Of a stretch of 64,000 nucleotides of DNA, positions 43,618-53,491 are shown piece by piece. The notes below the pieces were generated by a model that ran no database searches, was not told where the DNA came from, and was given only the letters and a program-made list of their open reading frames with translations. Both the position numbers and the translations under genes were made by a program. Source of the stretch: Candidatus Koribacter versatilis Ellin345 (lineage in GTDB: Bacteria > Acidobacteriota > Terriglobia > Terriglobales > Acidobacteriaceae); NCBI RefSeq assembly GCF_000014005.1, contig NC_008009.1:62001-126000 (forward strand), read 5' to 3'. How positions within the stretch are numbered: the stretch's first letter is position 1; each line of letters begins with the position of its first letter.

Positions 43618-46044
43618 ATGCACGGACTGCTCCAGGAACTGCGCTTTGCGCTCCGCCAAATCCGGAAGTCACCGGGATTTTCGCTCGCGGTTGTGCTGAC
43701 GATGGCCATTGGTATTGGCATGAGCACCGCGATGTTCACGGTGATGGATGCGGTGGTGCTGCGTCCGCTGGCTGTTCCCGACATGGAGCGCGTGGCGAGT
43801 GTCTCCGAGGAGAGTACCGACCACATTGCGCGCGCGGACGCGATGGGCAACGTGCAGGATTGGTACACGCAGAGCCATTCGTTTTCTGAGATGGCGTGGC
43901 ACCGTCCCGTGGCAATGAACATGACCGGCGCCGGCGATCCCGAACAATTGATGGCGACGTTGTCGTCCGCCAATTTGTTCGACTTGCTCCGGGTGAAGCC
44001 GTGGCTGGGACGGACCTTCGCGAAGGGCGAGGATGAACCCGGCGCCGATCGCGTGGCGGTGCTCAGCTACTCGCTGTGGCAGAAGCAATTCGGGGAAGAC
44101 CGCAACGCTGTCGGTCGCAAAATCCAGCTCGATGGCAAGGAGTACGACGTCATCGGCGTGATGCCGCAGGGATTCCGCTACGCCTCGTACAGCGACATTT
44201 TCATTCCTCTCGGGCTGACGCCGGCGGAAAAAGCGGACCGTGCGGGACATCTTTATAGCGTGCTTGCCCGTTTGAATCCGGGCGTGACTCGCGAGGCCGC
44301 GCTGGCGGAGTTGTCGGCGATTGCTGCGCACGACGCTAAGGAGCATCCCGAGACCAACCTCGGTTGGGGCCTGAAACTGCGCACGCTGGCCGACTCGGTG
44401 AATGACGATTACACGCCGATGTACATGCGGCTGATGCTCGGCGTGGGAATCTTCGTATTGCTGATCATCTGCGCCAACGTTTCGAACCTGCAGTTCGCGC
44501 GCAGCATCGGTCGCCGGACGGAGATTGCGATTCGCTCTGCGATGGGCGCCGGACGAACCCGCATCGTGCGGCAACTGCTTATCGAAAGCACCCTGCTCTG
44601 CGTTACGGGTGCGCTGGCTGGAATCCTGGTGGCGCGTCTGCAACTGCACCTTACGTTGATCACCATGCCTCCGCGGGTGGCACGCTTCCTGCCGGGATGG
44701 AGCAATATCAATTTGAATGGCCGGGCGCTGGCGTATTCGCTGGGCCTCGCGGTATTTGCCGGGATCTTCTCCGGATTGGCGCCGAGTCTTTCCGCGTTAC
44801 GCTTGGGCGTGGCAGAGCAGTTAAAAGCCGGTGGACGCACCGTAGCGGGCGATCGGCGCTCGCATGCGTTGCGTAACATCTTCGCAGTGGCGCAGATCAC
44901 GCTAGCTGTTGCGCTGGTTGCGGGAGCGGCGCTGATGGGCTCGGGCATGCGTGCAATGCTGCGCCAAACCGACCGCTATTCGCCGAAGACGCTATTGACC
45001 TTTGAAGTGAACCTGCCGCACGCGCGCTACGCGACCGCCGCGCAGCAAAAGGCTTTCTACGATGAGTCGTTGCAGGCGCTGCGGAACACGCCGGGCGTGG
45101 CATCGGCCGACATCACCCCGACGTTCCCGGTCAACAATACGGGCGTGTGGTGGCAGGACGTCAACCTCGAGCATGTGCAGGCGGTGCCGGGAGAATCGCG
45201 CGCTACACAGCGGCTAACCATCTCGCCGAGTTTCCTCAGCGCAATGCATGTCTCGCTGCTCGAGGGACGCTGGCTCAACGACTCCGATGGAACTTCGACT
45301 ACGCCGGTAGCAGTGATCAGCAAGAAGTTCGCAGACCGATATTTCGAGGGGAAAGATCCGATCGGTCGCCGGATGCAACTTGGCAAGCCCTCGGAAGCGA
45401 CCCCGTGGATCACCGTCGTGGGCGTAGCCGAGGACATTACCTGGCTCTGGGTGGACAAGACGCCGCAACCCACGGTGTACCTGTCGTACGCGCAATTCCC
45501 GGGCGACAAGACGTACTTCGCAGTCCGCGCTAACGGCGATGCCGACTCCATAGCGCCCGCCGTCCGCCGGGCATTCGCACAGATTGACGCCACGCTGCCT
45601 CTGAGCGACGTCCAGAGCTACGACGTTTACCTGCATGAAACGCTGGTAGGACTCGAATATGTCGTAGGCATGTTCGTCATCGACGCGCTGGTGGCGCTGC
45701 TGTTGGCCGCGATCGGGATCTTCGGCGTGATGGCGAATTCCGTCTCCGAGCGCACTCACGAAATCGGCGTGCGCATGGCGATGGGCGCGCAACCGAAACA
45801 GATTCGCATCCTGGTGCTGCGGCGTGCCGCGGTGCTGACGATCGTTGGATTGGCCCTGGGCATTCCCATGGCAGGTGGACTCGCGCGGATGATGGCGAAT
45901 TTGATCTTCGGCGTCAGCGCGGGCGACCTGCGCGTGTTCGTCGGGACCGCCGGAGCGGTGACGCTGGTAGCGCTGCTGGCTACGTTGTTGCCGGCACACC
46001 GAGCAACGTCGGTGCAGCCGATGACGGCGCTGAGGAACGAGTAG
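43618..46044 (+). CDS. Large MacB/FtsX-type ABC permease without ATPase (ADOP type)
   Basis: The 808-residue permease begins at ATG 43618 with the acidobacterial start GLLQELRFALRQIRKSPGFS, then the first transmembrane helix and a large periplasmic MacB-type domain. An FtsX core follows, with VLLIICANVSNLQFARSIGR and RTEIAIRSAMGAGRTRIVRQ, and the C-terminal core repeats the pattern (ERTHEIGVRMAMGAQPKQIR). About eight hydrophobic segments are present. No ATPase gene is beside it, as is typical of the orphan permeases expanded in Acidobacteriota. The transported molecule and partner ATPase are unknown. Confidence 0.92.
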   Translation: MHGLLQELRFALRQIRKSPGFSLAVVLTMAIGIGMSTAMFTVMDAVVLRPLAVPDMERVASVSEESTDHIARADAMGNVQDWYTQSHSFSEMAWHRPVAMNMTGAGDPEQLMATLSSANLFDLLRVKPWLGRTFAKGEDEPGADRVAVLSYSLWQKQFGEDRNAVGRKIQLDGKEYDVIGVMPQGFRYASYSDIFIPLGLTPAEKADRAGHLYSVLARLNPGVTREAALAELSAIAAHDAKEHPETNLGWGLKLRTLADSVNDDYTPMYMRLMLGVGIFVLLIICANVSNLQFARSIGRRTEIAIRSAMGAGRTRIVRQLLIESTLLCVTGALAGILVARLQLHLTLITMPPRVARFLPGWSNINLNGRALAYSLGLAVFAGIFSGLAPSLSALRLGVAEQLKAGGRTVAGDRRSHALRNIFAVAQITLAVALVAGAALMGSGMRAMLRQTDRYSPKTLLTFEVNLPHARYATAAQQKAFYDESLQALRNTPGVASADITPTFPVNNTGVWWQDVNLEHVQAVPGESRATQRLTISPSFLSAMHVSLLEGRWLNDSDGTSTTPVAVISKKFADRYFEGKDPIGRRMQLGKPSEATPWITVVGVAEDITWLWVDKTPQPTVYLSYAQFPGDKTYFAVRANGDADSIAPAVRRAFAQIDATLPLSDVQSYDVYLHETLVGLEYVVGMFVIDALVALLLAAIGIFGVMANSVSERTHEIGVRMAMGAQPKQIRILVLRRAAVLTIVGLALGIPMAGGLARMMANLIFGVSAGDLRVFVGTAGAVTLVALLATLLPAHRATSVQPMTALRNE

Positions 46045-46099
46045 AAGAAGACAGGGTTTCAGGATTGCGAAATCCGGGAGCGTAGATTAGATTGCGCGC

Positions 46100-46603
46100 A
46101 TGCGTCCGCTCGGGATTTCGACTCTCACAGGGCTGTGGTTCGTATTGTCGGTCGGCGACTTCTTCGTTCCGCATTTTCCAGGCACTGCGGTGCCAACGTG
46201 GATTTTCGTTGCGATCGCCTCGTTTGAGGTCGGCTTATTTTGGCTTCTGCTCTGGTTCTTCTGGAGAGGTCACAACTGGTCCCGGATCGTGATGCTGCTG
46301 GTGTCTCCGTTCAGTATTGTTTCGCTCGGGGCAGTCAGTTTTCCTTTGATCAGCGCGTTGATGTGGAACGCCACCGTAATCTCGGCCGCCGCGCTGTCTC
46401 TCTTCCAGCTCTACTACCTGAACAAATCGATGGTCCGAGCGTGGTTTAAGAAGGGAGCGGAGGCGCGCAAGACCTCGCGAATGACGATCGCGCTGGTTTC
46501 GATATTGGCCGTGCTGGTGTCGATCTACGGATTAGAGGCGATGCATGTGAAGTATCTTCGCCACAAGCTCGGCCCGGAGTACCAACAGCTGCGTGCGACC
46601 TAG
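46100..46603 (+). CDS. Four-helix membrane protein, unknown function
   Basis: A 167-residue hydrophobic protein starts at ATG 46100 with four clear segments (LTGLWFVLSVGDFFV, WIFVAIASFEVGLFWLLLWF, FSIVSLGAVSFPLISALM, MTIALVSILAVLVSIYGL). No family is recognised. It follows the large permease by 55 bases on the same strand, so cotranscription is possible. It converges on the next gene. Confidence 0.7.
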   Translation: MRPLGISTLTGLWFVLSVGDFFVPHFPGTAVPTWIFVAIASFEVGLFWLLLWFFWRGHNWSRIVMLLVSPFSIVSLGAVSFPLISALMWNATVISAAALSLFQLYYLNKSMVRAWFKKGAEARKTSRMTIALVSILAVLVSIYGLEAMHVKYLRHKLGPEYQQLRAT

Positions 46604-46610
46604 AGGTCGA

Positions 46611-46937
46611 TCACGCCGTCGTCTGACGCGCGCCGATCCGGCTGCTCTTCAGCGCCAAGCCAAGCGCCGCGCCGAACGCGCCTACTCCGCCCATGAAGCC
46701 GTACATCACGAACTCAAGCGGCCACAGATTGTGCGAAGTCGGATCCTTGAACACTTCGCCGATGGCGAGAATAGGCAGTAGTCCAATCTGGAAGAAGGCC
46801 GCGAAGATGCCCTGTGGCCAGCCCTTGGCGAAGCCCCAGAAGAATCCCGCGACGAACAGAAGAAACAGGTCTGCGAACGCGAAGTGCTTGATGGATCTTG
46901 CCAGCAACACGAAAACGGAATGCGACGGTGAGCGCAT
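46611..46937 (-). CDS. Small membrane protein, possibly frameshifted at its 5' end
   Basis: The 108-residue frame has hydrophobic segments SVFVLLARSIKHFAFADLFL, LFVAGFFWGFAKGW, GIFAAFFQIGLLPILAIG and FVMYGFMGGVGAFGAALGL. A second frame overlaps it upstream from TTG 47020 and encodes SDKVRGLLVYSARGAITGLA then LMILPQE, which reads like a natural first helix of the same protein. A single base change near 46920-46945 would join them. The family is unknown. Confidence 0.5.
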   Translation of the reverse strand: MRSPSHSVFVLLARSIKHFAFADLFLLFVAGFFWGFAKGWPQGIFAAFFQIGLLPILAIGEVFKDPTSHNLWPLEFVMYGFMGGVGAFGAALGLALKSSRIGARQTTA

Positions 46938-47054
46938 TCCTGCGGAAGGATCATCAGCGCCAGGCCGGTGATCGCGCCGCGCGCACTGTAGACGAGCAGA
47001 CCGCGAACTTTATCGCTCAAGAAATACTGTCCTCGGGAGTGTGGTTGGTGCTGC

Positions 47055-47507
47055 CTACTTGCCCGCGAGTTCCTTTTTCACGGTTTCGCTGACGAGCTTC
47101 CCATCCACGCGCACGTCGGCGAACTTGGCCATGGTGGCTTTCATCACGGTGCCCATGTCTTTCATGGTCGGCGAGCCCATCTCGGCGATGGTGGCGCGCA
47201 CCGCGGCGACGATCTGTTCTTCGCTCGCAGTCTTGGGCATGTAGGTTTCGATCAGGACGATTTCTCTTTCTTCTTTCGCAGCGAGCTCGGGGCGATCGCC
47301 CTTGGTGAACTGTTCGACGGAATCTTTACGCTGCTTGATCATGGTGCTGAGGACGGCGAGAACTTCCTTATCGTCGAGCGGTGCGCGCTTGTCGATTTCC
47401 TTGTTCTTGACCGCGGATTTCATCATGCGCAGCGTGGAGAGCTTTTCTTCTTCCTTGCTCTTCATGGCGGCGACCATGTCTTTCTGGATCTGTTCGCTCA
47501 GGCTCAT
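47055..47507 (-). CDS. GatB/YqeY domain protein
   Basis: The 150-residue stand-alone YqeY protein starts at ATG 47507 (MSLSEQIQKDMVAAMKSKEE). It contains EKLSTLRMMKSAVKNKEIDK, VLSTMIKQRKDSVEQFTKGD and the helical end EQIVAAVRATIAEMGSPTMK. The same domain in GatB binds tRNA during Glu-tRNA amidation; the free-standing form is thought to bind tRNA as well but has no proven reaction. It is a single gene of normal length. Confidence 0.93.
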   Translation of the reverse strand: MSLSEQIQKDMVAAMKSKEEEKLSTLRMMKSAVKNKEIDKRAPLDDKEVLAVLSTMIKQRKDSVEQFTKGDRPELAAKEEREIVLIETYMPKTASEEQIVAAVRATIAEMGSPTMKDMGTVMKATMAKFADVRVDGKLVSETVKKELAGK

Positions 47508-47912
47508 GCGGAGATTATAGATGTGAGCTACGAATCGCTGAGGTGAGGGGAACTCTGCGCGAACCAGATCCACCAGTGAATCGGTTTTATGGGCGGCTCT
47601 GTATTAGTTTCATTTATGGTTTCCAGAAATCTTTTGACGTTGACACACTGCGGAACGAGGGAAATAATCGCGTCAAATTCCAGTGATGCTCCTCGCAAAC
47701 CCACGTCCGTTGTTCTTCTACAAGCTCCGCTACCTCGCAGTTCCGCGGCCGATGCCGTGATGCCTTTGAACTTCCCACACAACTAGCTTTCACACCGGCG
47801 GGCAAAAGCTCGCTCGCAATACGCCGTGTGCCGTGTACGTTAACGGCCGGTGCGTTCCCGCCGCCTGTCCCACCCCTAAACCCGCAGGGCCACCCTGCTC
47901 AGGACAATCGTG
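47508..47912. other. Intergenic region before the second S53 gene
   Basis: This 405-base gap between divergent genes must contain the promoters of yqeY and of the S53 peptidase gene. Short frames on both strands lack motifs. I see no hairpin, repeat or RNA gene. Confidence 0.5.
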
Positions 47913-50900
47913 ATGAATCGTTTCTTCGTTCGGGCCCGACTGCTCTCAATTTGCCTCGCACTGCTTTGGATTGCTTCCTACGCCGGCGCACAGGCTGTAA
48001 AAAATCCTTCTCGCATCACGCAAAAAATCGACAACACGGCGCGTGTCACCTTAAGTGGAACGGTACCCAAAGCGGCGAAGAACGCGCACGATCTCGGTGA
48101 AGTGGACGGCGGCATGAAGTTGCAGCGCATGATGCTCGTGCTGAAGCCCAGCGCAGAGCAACAGGCCTCGTTGCAACGCCTGCTCGACAGCCAGCAGAAC
48201 AAGAAATCTCCCAACCATCACAAGTGGCTGACGCCCGAAAAATTCGCGGCGAGTTACGGACCTTCCGAAGAGGATGTTGCGAAGGTGAAGAACTGGCTCG
48301 AGTCGCAGGGAATGTCGGTCAGCAAAATCGGCAACGGTCGCCAGTGGATTGAGTTCTCCGGATCCGCGCACCAGGTGGGAACTGCGTTCGGCACATCGCT
48401 TCACTATTTCGAAACCAATGGCGAGCGCCACATGGCCAACGCCACCGAGATCTCGATACCGCGTGCGATCTCGCCGGTGGTGAGCGGCGTTCTCTCGCTG
48501 CATAACTTCCACAAGCAGCCGAATACCTCGAAGCTGTCGAAAGTGAAGTTGGGCGACGATGGCAAGTTGGCGCCCGTCGATCCGGCGTGGACCTATCGTG
48601 ACTACAACCTGAATCCCTACTACTACCTTGCACCGACGGACGCGCAGAAGATCTACAACGCTTCGCCGCTGTTGAACGATGGCGTGGACGGAACCGGAAT
48701 CTCGATTGCAGTGGCGGGCCGCAGCAACATTTATCTCAGCGACGTGCAGTTGTTCCGGAACGTTTTCGGCCTCAAACAGAACGACCCCAATTTCATCGTC
48801 AACGGGCCTGATCCGGGATATCCGTTCGGCGACCTGGTGGAGAACACGCTGGACGTGGAATGGGCCAGCGCGATGGCTCCGGGCGCGACGATCAACTTCG
48901 TCGCCAGCGGCAGCACGGACACCACGGACGGTGTTGATCTCTCAGCCGCATACATTGTGGACAACGCCGTAGCACCGATCGTCACCGTGAGTTACGGGCT
49001 TTGCGAAGCGCTCATGGGCCCGGCGAGCAACCAGTTCTACAACTCGTTGTGGGCGCAAGCGGCGGCGCAAGGTATGACGGTGTTTGTATCTACCGGCGAC
49101 GTGGGCGCGGCGGAATGTGATGGCGATCTGCAGCGCGCCGGCTATGACCCGCCGGGGCCGGCGCAGTATGGCCCCACCATCAGCGGATTGTCTTCCACTC
49201 CTTACAACGTCGCCGTCGGTGGCACACAGTACAACGAGGGCAGCAACTTCGGACAGTACTGGTCCCCTAACAACGACTCCACGTTCGGCTCGGTACTCGG
49301 CTACGTGCCGGAACAGGCGTGGAACGAAAGCTGCGATCCGAACCTTCCGCAGGAAGGAACGAACTGCGTCTATGGACAGACAAACTACAACCTCGATGGC
49401 GGTGGCGGTGGTCCCAGCAATTGCAGCCAATCGACGGTGGACGATCAGGGGCTCATCACCTGCGTTGCGGGAACTCCGAAGCCGTCGTGGCAGACCGGAT
49501 TAGGTGTGCCGAACGACGGTGTGCGCGATACGCCGGACCTCTCGCTGAACGCATCGCCGGATGACGATGGTTTCCTGTTCTGCCTGATCGGAGGCTGTCA
49601 GACCACGACGGTCAACGGCCAGACGATATTGACCAACGCCAGCACGATTGGAGGCACATCGGCATCGACACCGGCGATGGCCGGCATCATGGCGCTGATC
49701 GAGCAGAAAAACGGCGCCTTCCAGGGGCAGGCGAACTACATCTTCTACAAACTCGCCGCGATGGACGATCAAGCGGCTTGCGATTCGTCGAAGCGGACGG
49801 ATCCAACAGCAACGAGCACGTGCAACTTCAACGACGTAACGATGGGCAGCAACAGCGTGCCCGGACTGCCCGGTTATGGCACGGACAGCGCGGAGTGGAG
49901 CGCGACGACCGGCTATGACATGGCTACCGGCCTCGGCACGGTGAATGCAGCGAACATCGCAACCAACTGGGCGAAGGTGACGTTTGCAGCCTCGTCCACA
50001 GCACTCACGGTCGGCGGTGGCACGGTCGCTCACGGCGATCCGGTAACGGTAAACATCGCGGTGACAGCGACGGACGGCGGCAGTTCTAAGCCGACGGGGC
50101 CGGTGTCGCTGGTCACGGACAAGTACGGTGCAGTTGGCCAGGTCACGCTCGATGCGAACGGCAGCTACAGTGGTCCGGTAGCGAACCTTCCGGGCGGTAG
50201 CTACAGCTTGACCGCGCAGTACGGCGGAGACGGCACCTTCGGCGCGAGCACATCGGCGCCAGCTGCGGTGACGGTCACGCCCGAAGACAGCACGACGACG
50301 ATCATCGGTCTCTACACGGTTGATCCCAATACGAGCCGCGTGATTCCGTACACCGGTTCGGCGCAATGGGCCTACCCGCTGTGGATTAGTGTGAAGGTCG
50401 ACGGCAAGTCCGGCGAGGGACGGGCAACCGGCACCGTCAACGTGCTTCGGAACGGAACCGTCGTGATGAGCGCACCGCTCAACAGCGATGGCTCCGCGTA
50501 CATCCAAACCGGCAACGGAATGTCGTACACGTTCCCTGCGGGCGATAGTGATCTCTCGATTCAGTACTCCGGCGATAGCGGCTTCAACGCGAGTACGTCG
50601 GGGGTGACGAAAATCTCGTTCACGCCACAGAAGGTCTGGTCCACCATCCAAATCAGTTGGTGGCAGGTCCAGGCAGGACAGCCGGTGCTCCTCACCGCAG
50701 GTGTCCGTGCATTCGGCACACCGGTACCGACTGGGACCATGACCTTCTACGACAACGGCAAGAAGCTGAGTGATGCAATTCCCCTCGCGACCGACGGACC
50801 TTACGGTCCAACTGTTCCCGAGGTGACGTACACGGCGAAACTCACCACGGTGGGAGACCACTGGATCACTGCGGAATACAGTGGCGATGCCAACTACGCG

Positions 50901-52349
50901 GCCGTTGCTCAGGATGATCCGACGTATTCTTGGGGCAGCAGCTACACGGTCATCCCCGCTGCGGGTGAAACGACGACGACCACCGTCACTCAGTATCCGG
51001 CGGCAGTTTCGTTCGGACAATGGATCAACTTCCTCGTGAACGTGAAGCCGGCGAAAGCAGGCGGAGCGGCGCCGACCGGCGAGGTCGTGCTCACTTCCAA
51101 CGGCCAGGTGAACGGGCAGGGCAACCTGGTCAACGGACAAGTCACGATCTCGGTACAAGCTGGTGCTCAAACTGCCGAAGTCTATGCGCAGTACCAGGGC
51201 GACAGCACGTACGCCTCGTCTTCGAGCGGCGTTTTCAAAACGACGATTGCGAAACTCGATTCGACCGTATCATTGACGACCACCGGCGCCTACGTTCTGG
51301 CTGGACAACAGACCAGCCTCAACTTCGTGGTGCAGGGCTACTACTACAACTCCACGTCGTGGTATCAACCGCAGGGCAGCGTGCAGTTCTTCGACGCGGT
51401 GAACGGCGGAGCACCCCAGGCCATCACCGCACAATTGGGGATGACCGGGATGAATCCGTGGGCGAACAGTGGCTTGAGCCTTCGCGAGACTCTGCCCGCG
51501 GGCACGAACGTCATCACCGCGCAGTACTCAGGCGACTCCTACTTCAATCCGGCGACCACGGCTGCAGTAACCGTGGTGGTTTCGCCACCGGACTTCACGG
51601 TCAGCTCCGATCCTTCGGCGTTGACCATTTCGGCCGGAGGCACGACGTCAGCAATACTTTCAGTGGCTCCGATCCTGGGATTCTCAGGAGCGGTGACGCT
51701 GACTTGCGGCGACGGCTTGCCCGCGGGAACAACCTGCAGCTTCTCACCCGCCACGCTCGACGCCAGCGGTGGACAATCTACGATGACCGTCACGATGAAG
51801 GGCCCGTTCACCAACGCGGCTGCAAATCATGTTTCGGGATGGTGGATGCTTACCGGCGGCTCCGGCGCTCTCGGGTTCTTCCTGCTCGGGATTTCCGGAA
51901 AACGCCGGAAGTACCTCGCGGGCATGCTGGCTACGATCGCGCTCTTCGGGCTGATGATGGCTTGCGGCGGCGACAGTCATCCACCGGCGGCAACTACGTC
52001 GGTGATGCTGGAGTCTTCGCAACCGAAGGTGGCAGCAGGTGCCAGCGTGACGTTTACAGCCGATGTGAGCGGCGGCAATAACGGTGCGACCGGCAGCGTC
52101 ACCTTCTATGACGGAACCACCGCACTGGGCAATGCCGTGGATGTTTCCAACGGACAAGCGACTCTGGCAGTAAACACGCTGACCGTCGGAACCCATGCGA
52201 TCACCGCCAAGTACACCGGCGATTCTTCGCATGCGGCATCGGTTTCGCAGCCCATGTACCAGGCCATCACCGGCACCACGACGTTGGCCGTCACAGCAAC
52301 CTCGGGTTCGACGAGCCACGTGTTGAACCTCAACCTGACCGTGCAATAA
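47913..52349 (+). CDS. Second secreted S53 (pro-kumamolisin) serine peptidase with Ig-like repeats
   Basis: The 1478-residue protein has a signal peptide, a prodomain (HHKWLTPEKFAASYGPSEED) and a sedolisin domain whose triad is Glu310 and Asp314 in VENTLDVEWASAMAPG, Asp396 in STGDVGAAECD and Ser583 in GGTSASTPAMAG. The long tail carries about six Ig-like repeats. Near residue 1310 there is a hydrophobic stretch (FFLLGISGKRRKYLAGMLAT, then LFGLMMACGG), followed by one more Ig-like unit. I start at ATG 47913; GTG 47910 is equally possible. It is longer than the paralogue at 37032-40703 and shares its layout. It ends at a strong terminator. Confidence 0.93.
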   Translation: MNRFFVRARLLSICLALLWIASYAGAQAVKNPSRITQKIDNTARVTLSGTVPKAAKNAHDLGEVDGGMKLQRMMLVLKPSAEQQASLQRLLDSQQNKKSPNHHKWLTPEKFAASYGPSEEDVAKVKNWLESQGMSVSKIGNGRQWIEFSGSAHQVGTAFGTSLHYFETNGERHMANATEISIPRAISPVVSGVLSLHNFHKQPNTSKLSKVKLGDDGKLAPVDPAWTYRDYNLNPYYYLAPTDAQKIYNASPLLNDGVDGTGISIAVAGRSNIYLSDVQLFRNVFGLKQNDPNFIVNGPDPGYPFGDLVENTLDVEWASAMAPGATINFVASGSTDTTDGVDLSAAYIVDNAVAPIVTVSYGLCEALMGPASNQFYNSLWAQAAAQGMTVFVSTGDVGAAECDGDLQRAGYDPPGPAQYGPTISGLSSTPYNVAVGGTQYNEGSNFGQYWSPNNDSTFGSVLGYVPEQAWNESCDPNLPQEGTNCVYGQTNYNLDGGGGGPSNCSQSTVDDQGLITCVAGTPKPSWQTGLGVPNDGVRDTPDLSLNASPDDDGFLFCLIGGCQTTTVNGQTILTNASTIGGTSASTPAMAGIMALIEQKNGAFQGQANYIFYKLAAMDDQAACDSSKRTDPTATSTCNFNDVTMGSNSVPGLPGYGTDSAEWSATTGYDMATGLGTVNAANIATNWAKVTFAASSTALTVGGGTVAHGDPVTVNIAVTATDGGSSKPTGPVSLVTDKYGAVGQVTLDANGSYSGPVANLPGGSYSLTAQYGGDGTFGASTSAPAAVTVTPEDSTTTIIGLYTVDPNTSRVIPYTGSAQWAYPLWISVKVDGKSGEGRATGTVNVLRNGTVVMSAPLNSDGSAYIQTGNGMSYTFPAGDSDLSIQYSGDSGFNASTSGVTKISFTPQKVWSTIQISWWQVQAGQPVLLTAGVRAFGTPVPTGTMTFYDNGKKLSDAIPLATDGPYGPTVPEVTYTAKLTTVGDHWITAEYSGDANYAAVAQDDPTYSWGSSYTVIPAAGETTTTTVTQYPAAVSFGQWINFLVNVKPAKAGGAAPTGEVVLTSNGQVNGQGNLVNGQVTISVQAGAQTAEVYAQYQGDSTYASSSSGVFKTTIAKLDSTVSLTTTGAYVLAGQQTSLNFVVQGYYYNSTSWYQPQGSVQFFDAVNGGAPQAITAQLGMTGMNPWANSGLSLRETLPAGTNVITAQYSGDSYFNPATTAAVTVVVSPPDFTVSSDPSALTISAGGTTSAILSVAPILGFSGAVTLTCGDGLPAGTTCSFSPATLDASGGQSTMTVTMKGPFTNAAANHVSGWWMLTGGSGALGFFLLGISGKRRKYLAGMLATIALFGLMMACGGDSHPPAATTSVMLESSQPKVAAGASVTFTADVSGGNNGATGSVTFYDGTTALGNAVDVSNGQATLAVNTLTVGTHAITAKYTGDSSHAASVSQPMYQAITGTTTLAVTATSGSTSHVLNLNLTVQ

Positions 52350-52368
52350 CACTCACGCGGTAATACCA

Positions 52369-52397
52369 CGCGGCACTCTTCGGGGTGCCGCGTTTTT
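52369..52397 (+). terminator. Terminator after the second S53 gene
   Basis: The arms CGCGGCAC (52369-52376) and GTGCCGCG (52385-52392) pair around an 8-base loop and are followed by TTTTT. This cleanly separates the peptidase from the polyamine operon. Confidence 0.93.
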
Positions 52398-52469
52398 GTG
52401 TCAATTGACTTCGCTTGGAAAACGCCATACCATCCGCAACATTCTTCAGACCGGGGCCGCGTCAGAATG

Positions 52470-52862
52470 CAGGGGATCGAATGGATCGTTGAGGCGCAGG
52501 GCTGCCGCGCGGCGGACTTGCGGAGCCTCGCGGCGTTGCAGGAATTGTTTGCCGCGATCATTCGCGATCTCGATCTGCATGTGGTCGGCGAGATGCGCTG
52601 GCATCAGTTCCCCGGCAGCAACGGCGTCACTGGCTTTGCGCTGCTTTCGGAATCGCATCTTGCGGTGCATACCTTTCCGGAACATCAATCGCTTTGCTTG
52701 AATTTGTTCTGCTGCCGTCCGCGGCCGAATTGGGATTTCGTCGGCGAGTTGCAAGTGCGGCTCGGGGCTGACCGTGTAAACGTGCGTCGGGTAGAGCGGC
52801 CCTACGTGGCCGACGCCGACGATGTGCTGCGCGCCATGCCGGTGGGCGAGGCCGTGCAATGA
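52470..52862 (+). CDS. speD: S-adenosylmethionine decarboxylase proenzyme (SpeD/SpeH type)
   Basis: The enzyme makes decarboxylated S-adenosylmethionine, the aminopropyl donor for spermidine synthesis. The 130-residue proenzyme has ESHLAVHTFPEHQSLCLNLF, holding the Ser that is cleaved to give the pyruvoyl group, the following His and a catalytic Cys. Together these match the short bacterial class. The start is ATG 52470; the frame from 52398 would run across the terminator region. It is the first gene of a tightly packed operon, overlapping the next gene by 4 bases. Confidence 0.92.
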   Translation, partial: QGIEWIVEAQGCRAADLRSLAALQELFAAIIRDLDLHVVGEMRWHQFPGSNGVTGFALLSESHLAVHTFPEHQSLCLNLFCCRPRPNWDFVGELQVRLGADRVNVRRVERPYVADADDVLRAMPVGEAVQ

Positions 52863-53491
52863 CGCACGTCTCTGCCGCGTGCCCGAACTGCGGCGCACCG
52901 CTGGACTTCAAGTGGCCAAGCAGTGTGCAGACCGTGTGCACCTATTGCAAATCTATCGTGGTGCGGACCGACGTTGATTTAGAAAAGGTCGGCACGGTTT
53001 CCGACCTCCCGCCCGATAGTTCGCCGATCCAGATCGCCACCGAAGGGATTTACCAGAACAAGGCGTTCACCGTCGCGGGCCGCATTGTGTACGAGTATGA
53101 CGAAGGCACATGGAACGAGTGGCACGTCGTAATGCAGGACGGCACCAGCGCTTGGTTGTCGGATGCGCAGGCCACGTACTGCTTCACCCGTGCGACGCCA
53201 CACAAAGATTTGCCCGCAGCAAATGCCGTGCAAGCCGGACAGCATTACACCTGGGATGGAATTCCGTTCACGGTGTCGGTGATTACGAACGCCAAGTATC
53301 GCGGTGTGGAAGGCGAGCTGCCGTTTCAGTACTGGGACAAAACGACAGCAACCTTCGCGGATTGCCAGTCGGCGCGCGGCGATTTCGCCACGATTGATTA
53401 CAGCGACGATGAGCCGGCGTTGTATCGCGGCGAGATCGTGGACTTCGATGCGCTCAAGATGAAGAACCTGCGCACCTTCGAGGGCTGGTAA
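52859..53491 (+). CDS. DUF4178 protein with N-terminal zinc ribbon (1)
   Basis: This 210-residue soluble protein starts with a zinc ribbon (CPNCGAPLDFKWPSSVQTVC then TYCKS). One DUF4178 beta domain follows, with TVAGRIVYEYDEGTWNEWHV and VVMQDGTSAWLSDAQATYCF. No enzyme motif is seen. ATG 52859 overlaps the speD stop as ATGA. It is shorter than the next gene's product and lacks its membrane helices. DUF4178 proteins are conserved next to polyamine enzymes, but their job is unknown; a binding or chaperone role is possible. Confidence 0.88.
   Translation: MTHVSAACPNCGAPLDFKWPSSVQTVCTYCKSIVVRTDVDLEKVGTVSDLPPDSSPIQIATEGIYQNKAFTVAGRIVYEYDEGTWNEWHVVMQDGTSAWLSDAQATYCFTRATPHKDLPAANAVQAGQHYTWDGIPFTVSVITNAKYRGVEGELPFQYWDKTTATFADCQSARGDFATIDYSDDEPALYRGEIVDFDALKMKNLRTFEGW

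Noticed and set aside
49500-51170. 556-codon open frame on the minus strand inside the second S53 gene
   Set aside because: It is antisense to a strongly supported peptidase gene. High GC and repeated Ig-like codons keep the other strand open, and no motif is visible.
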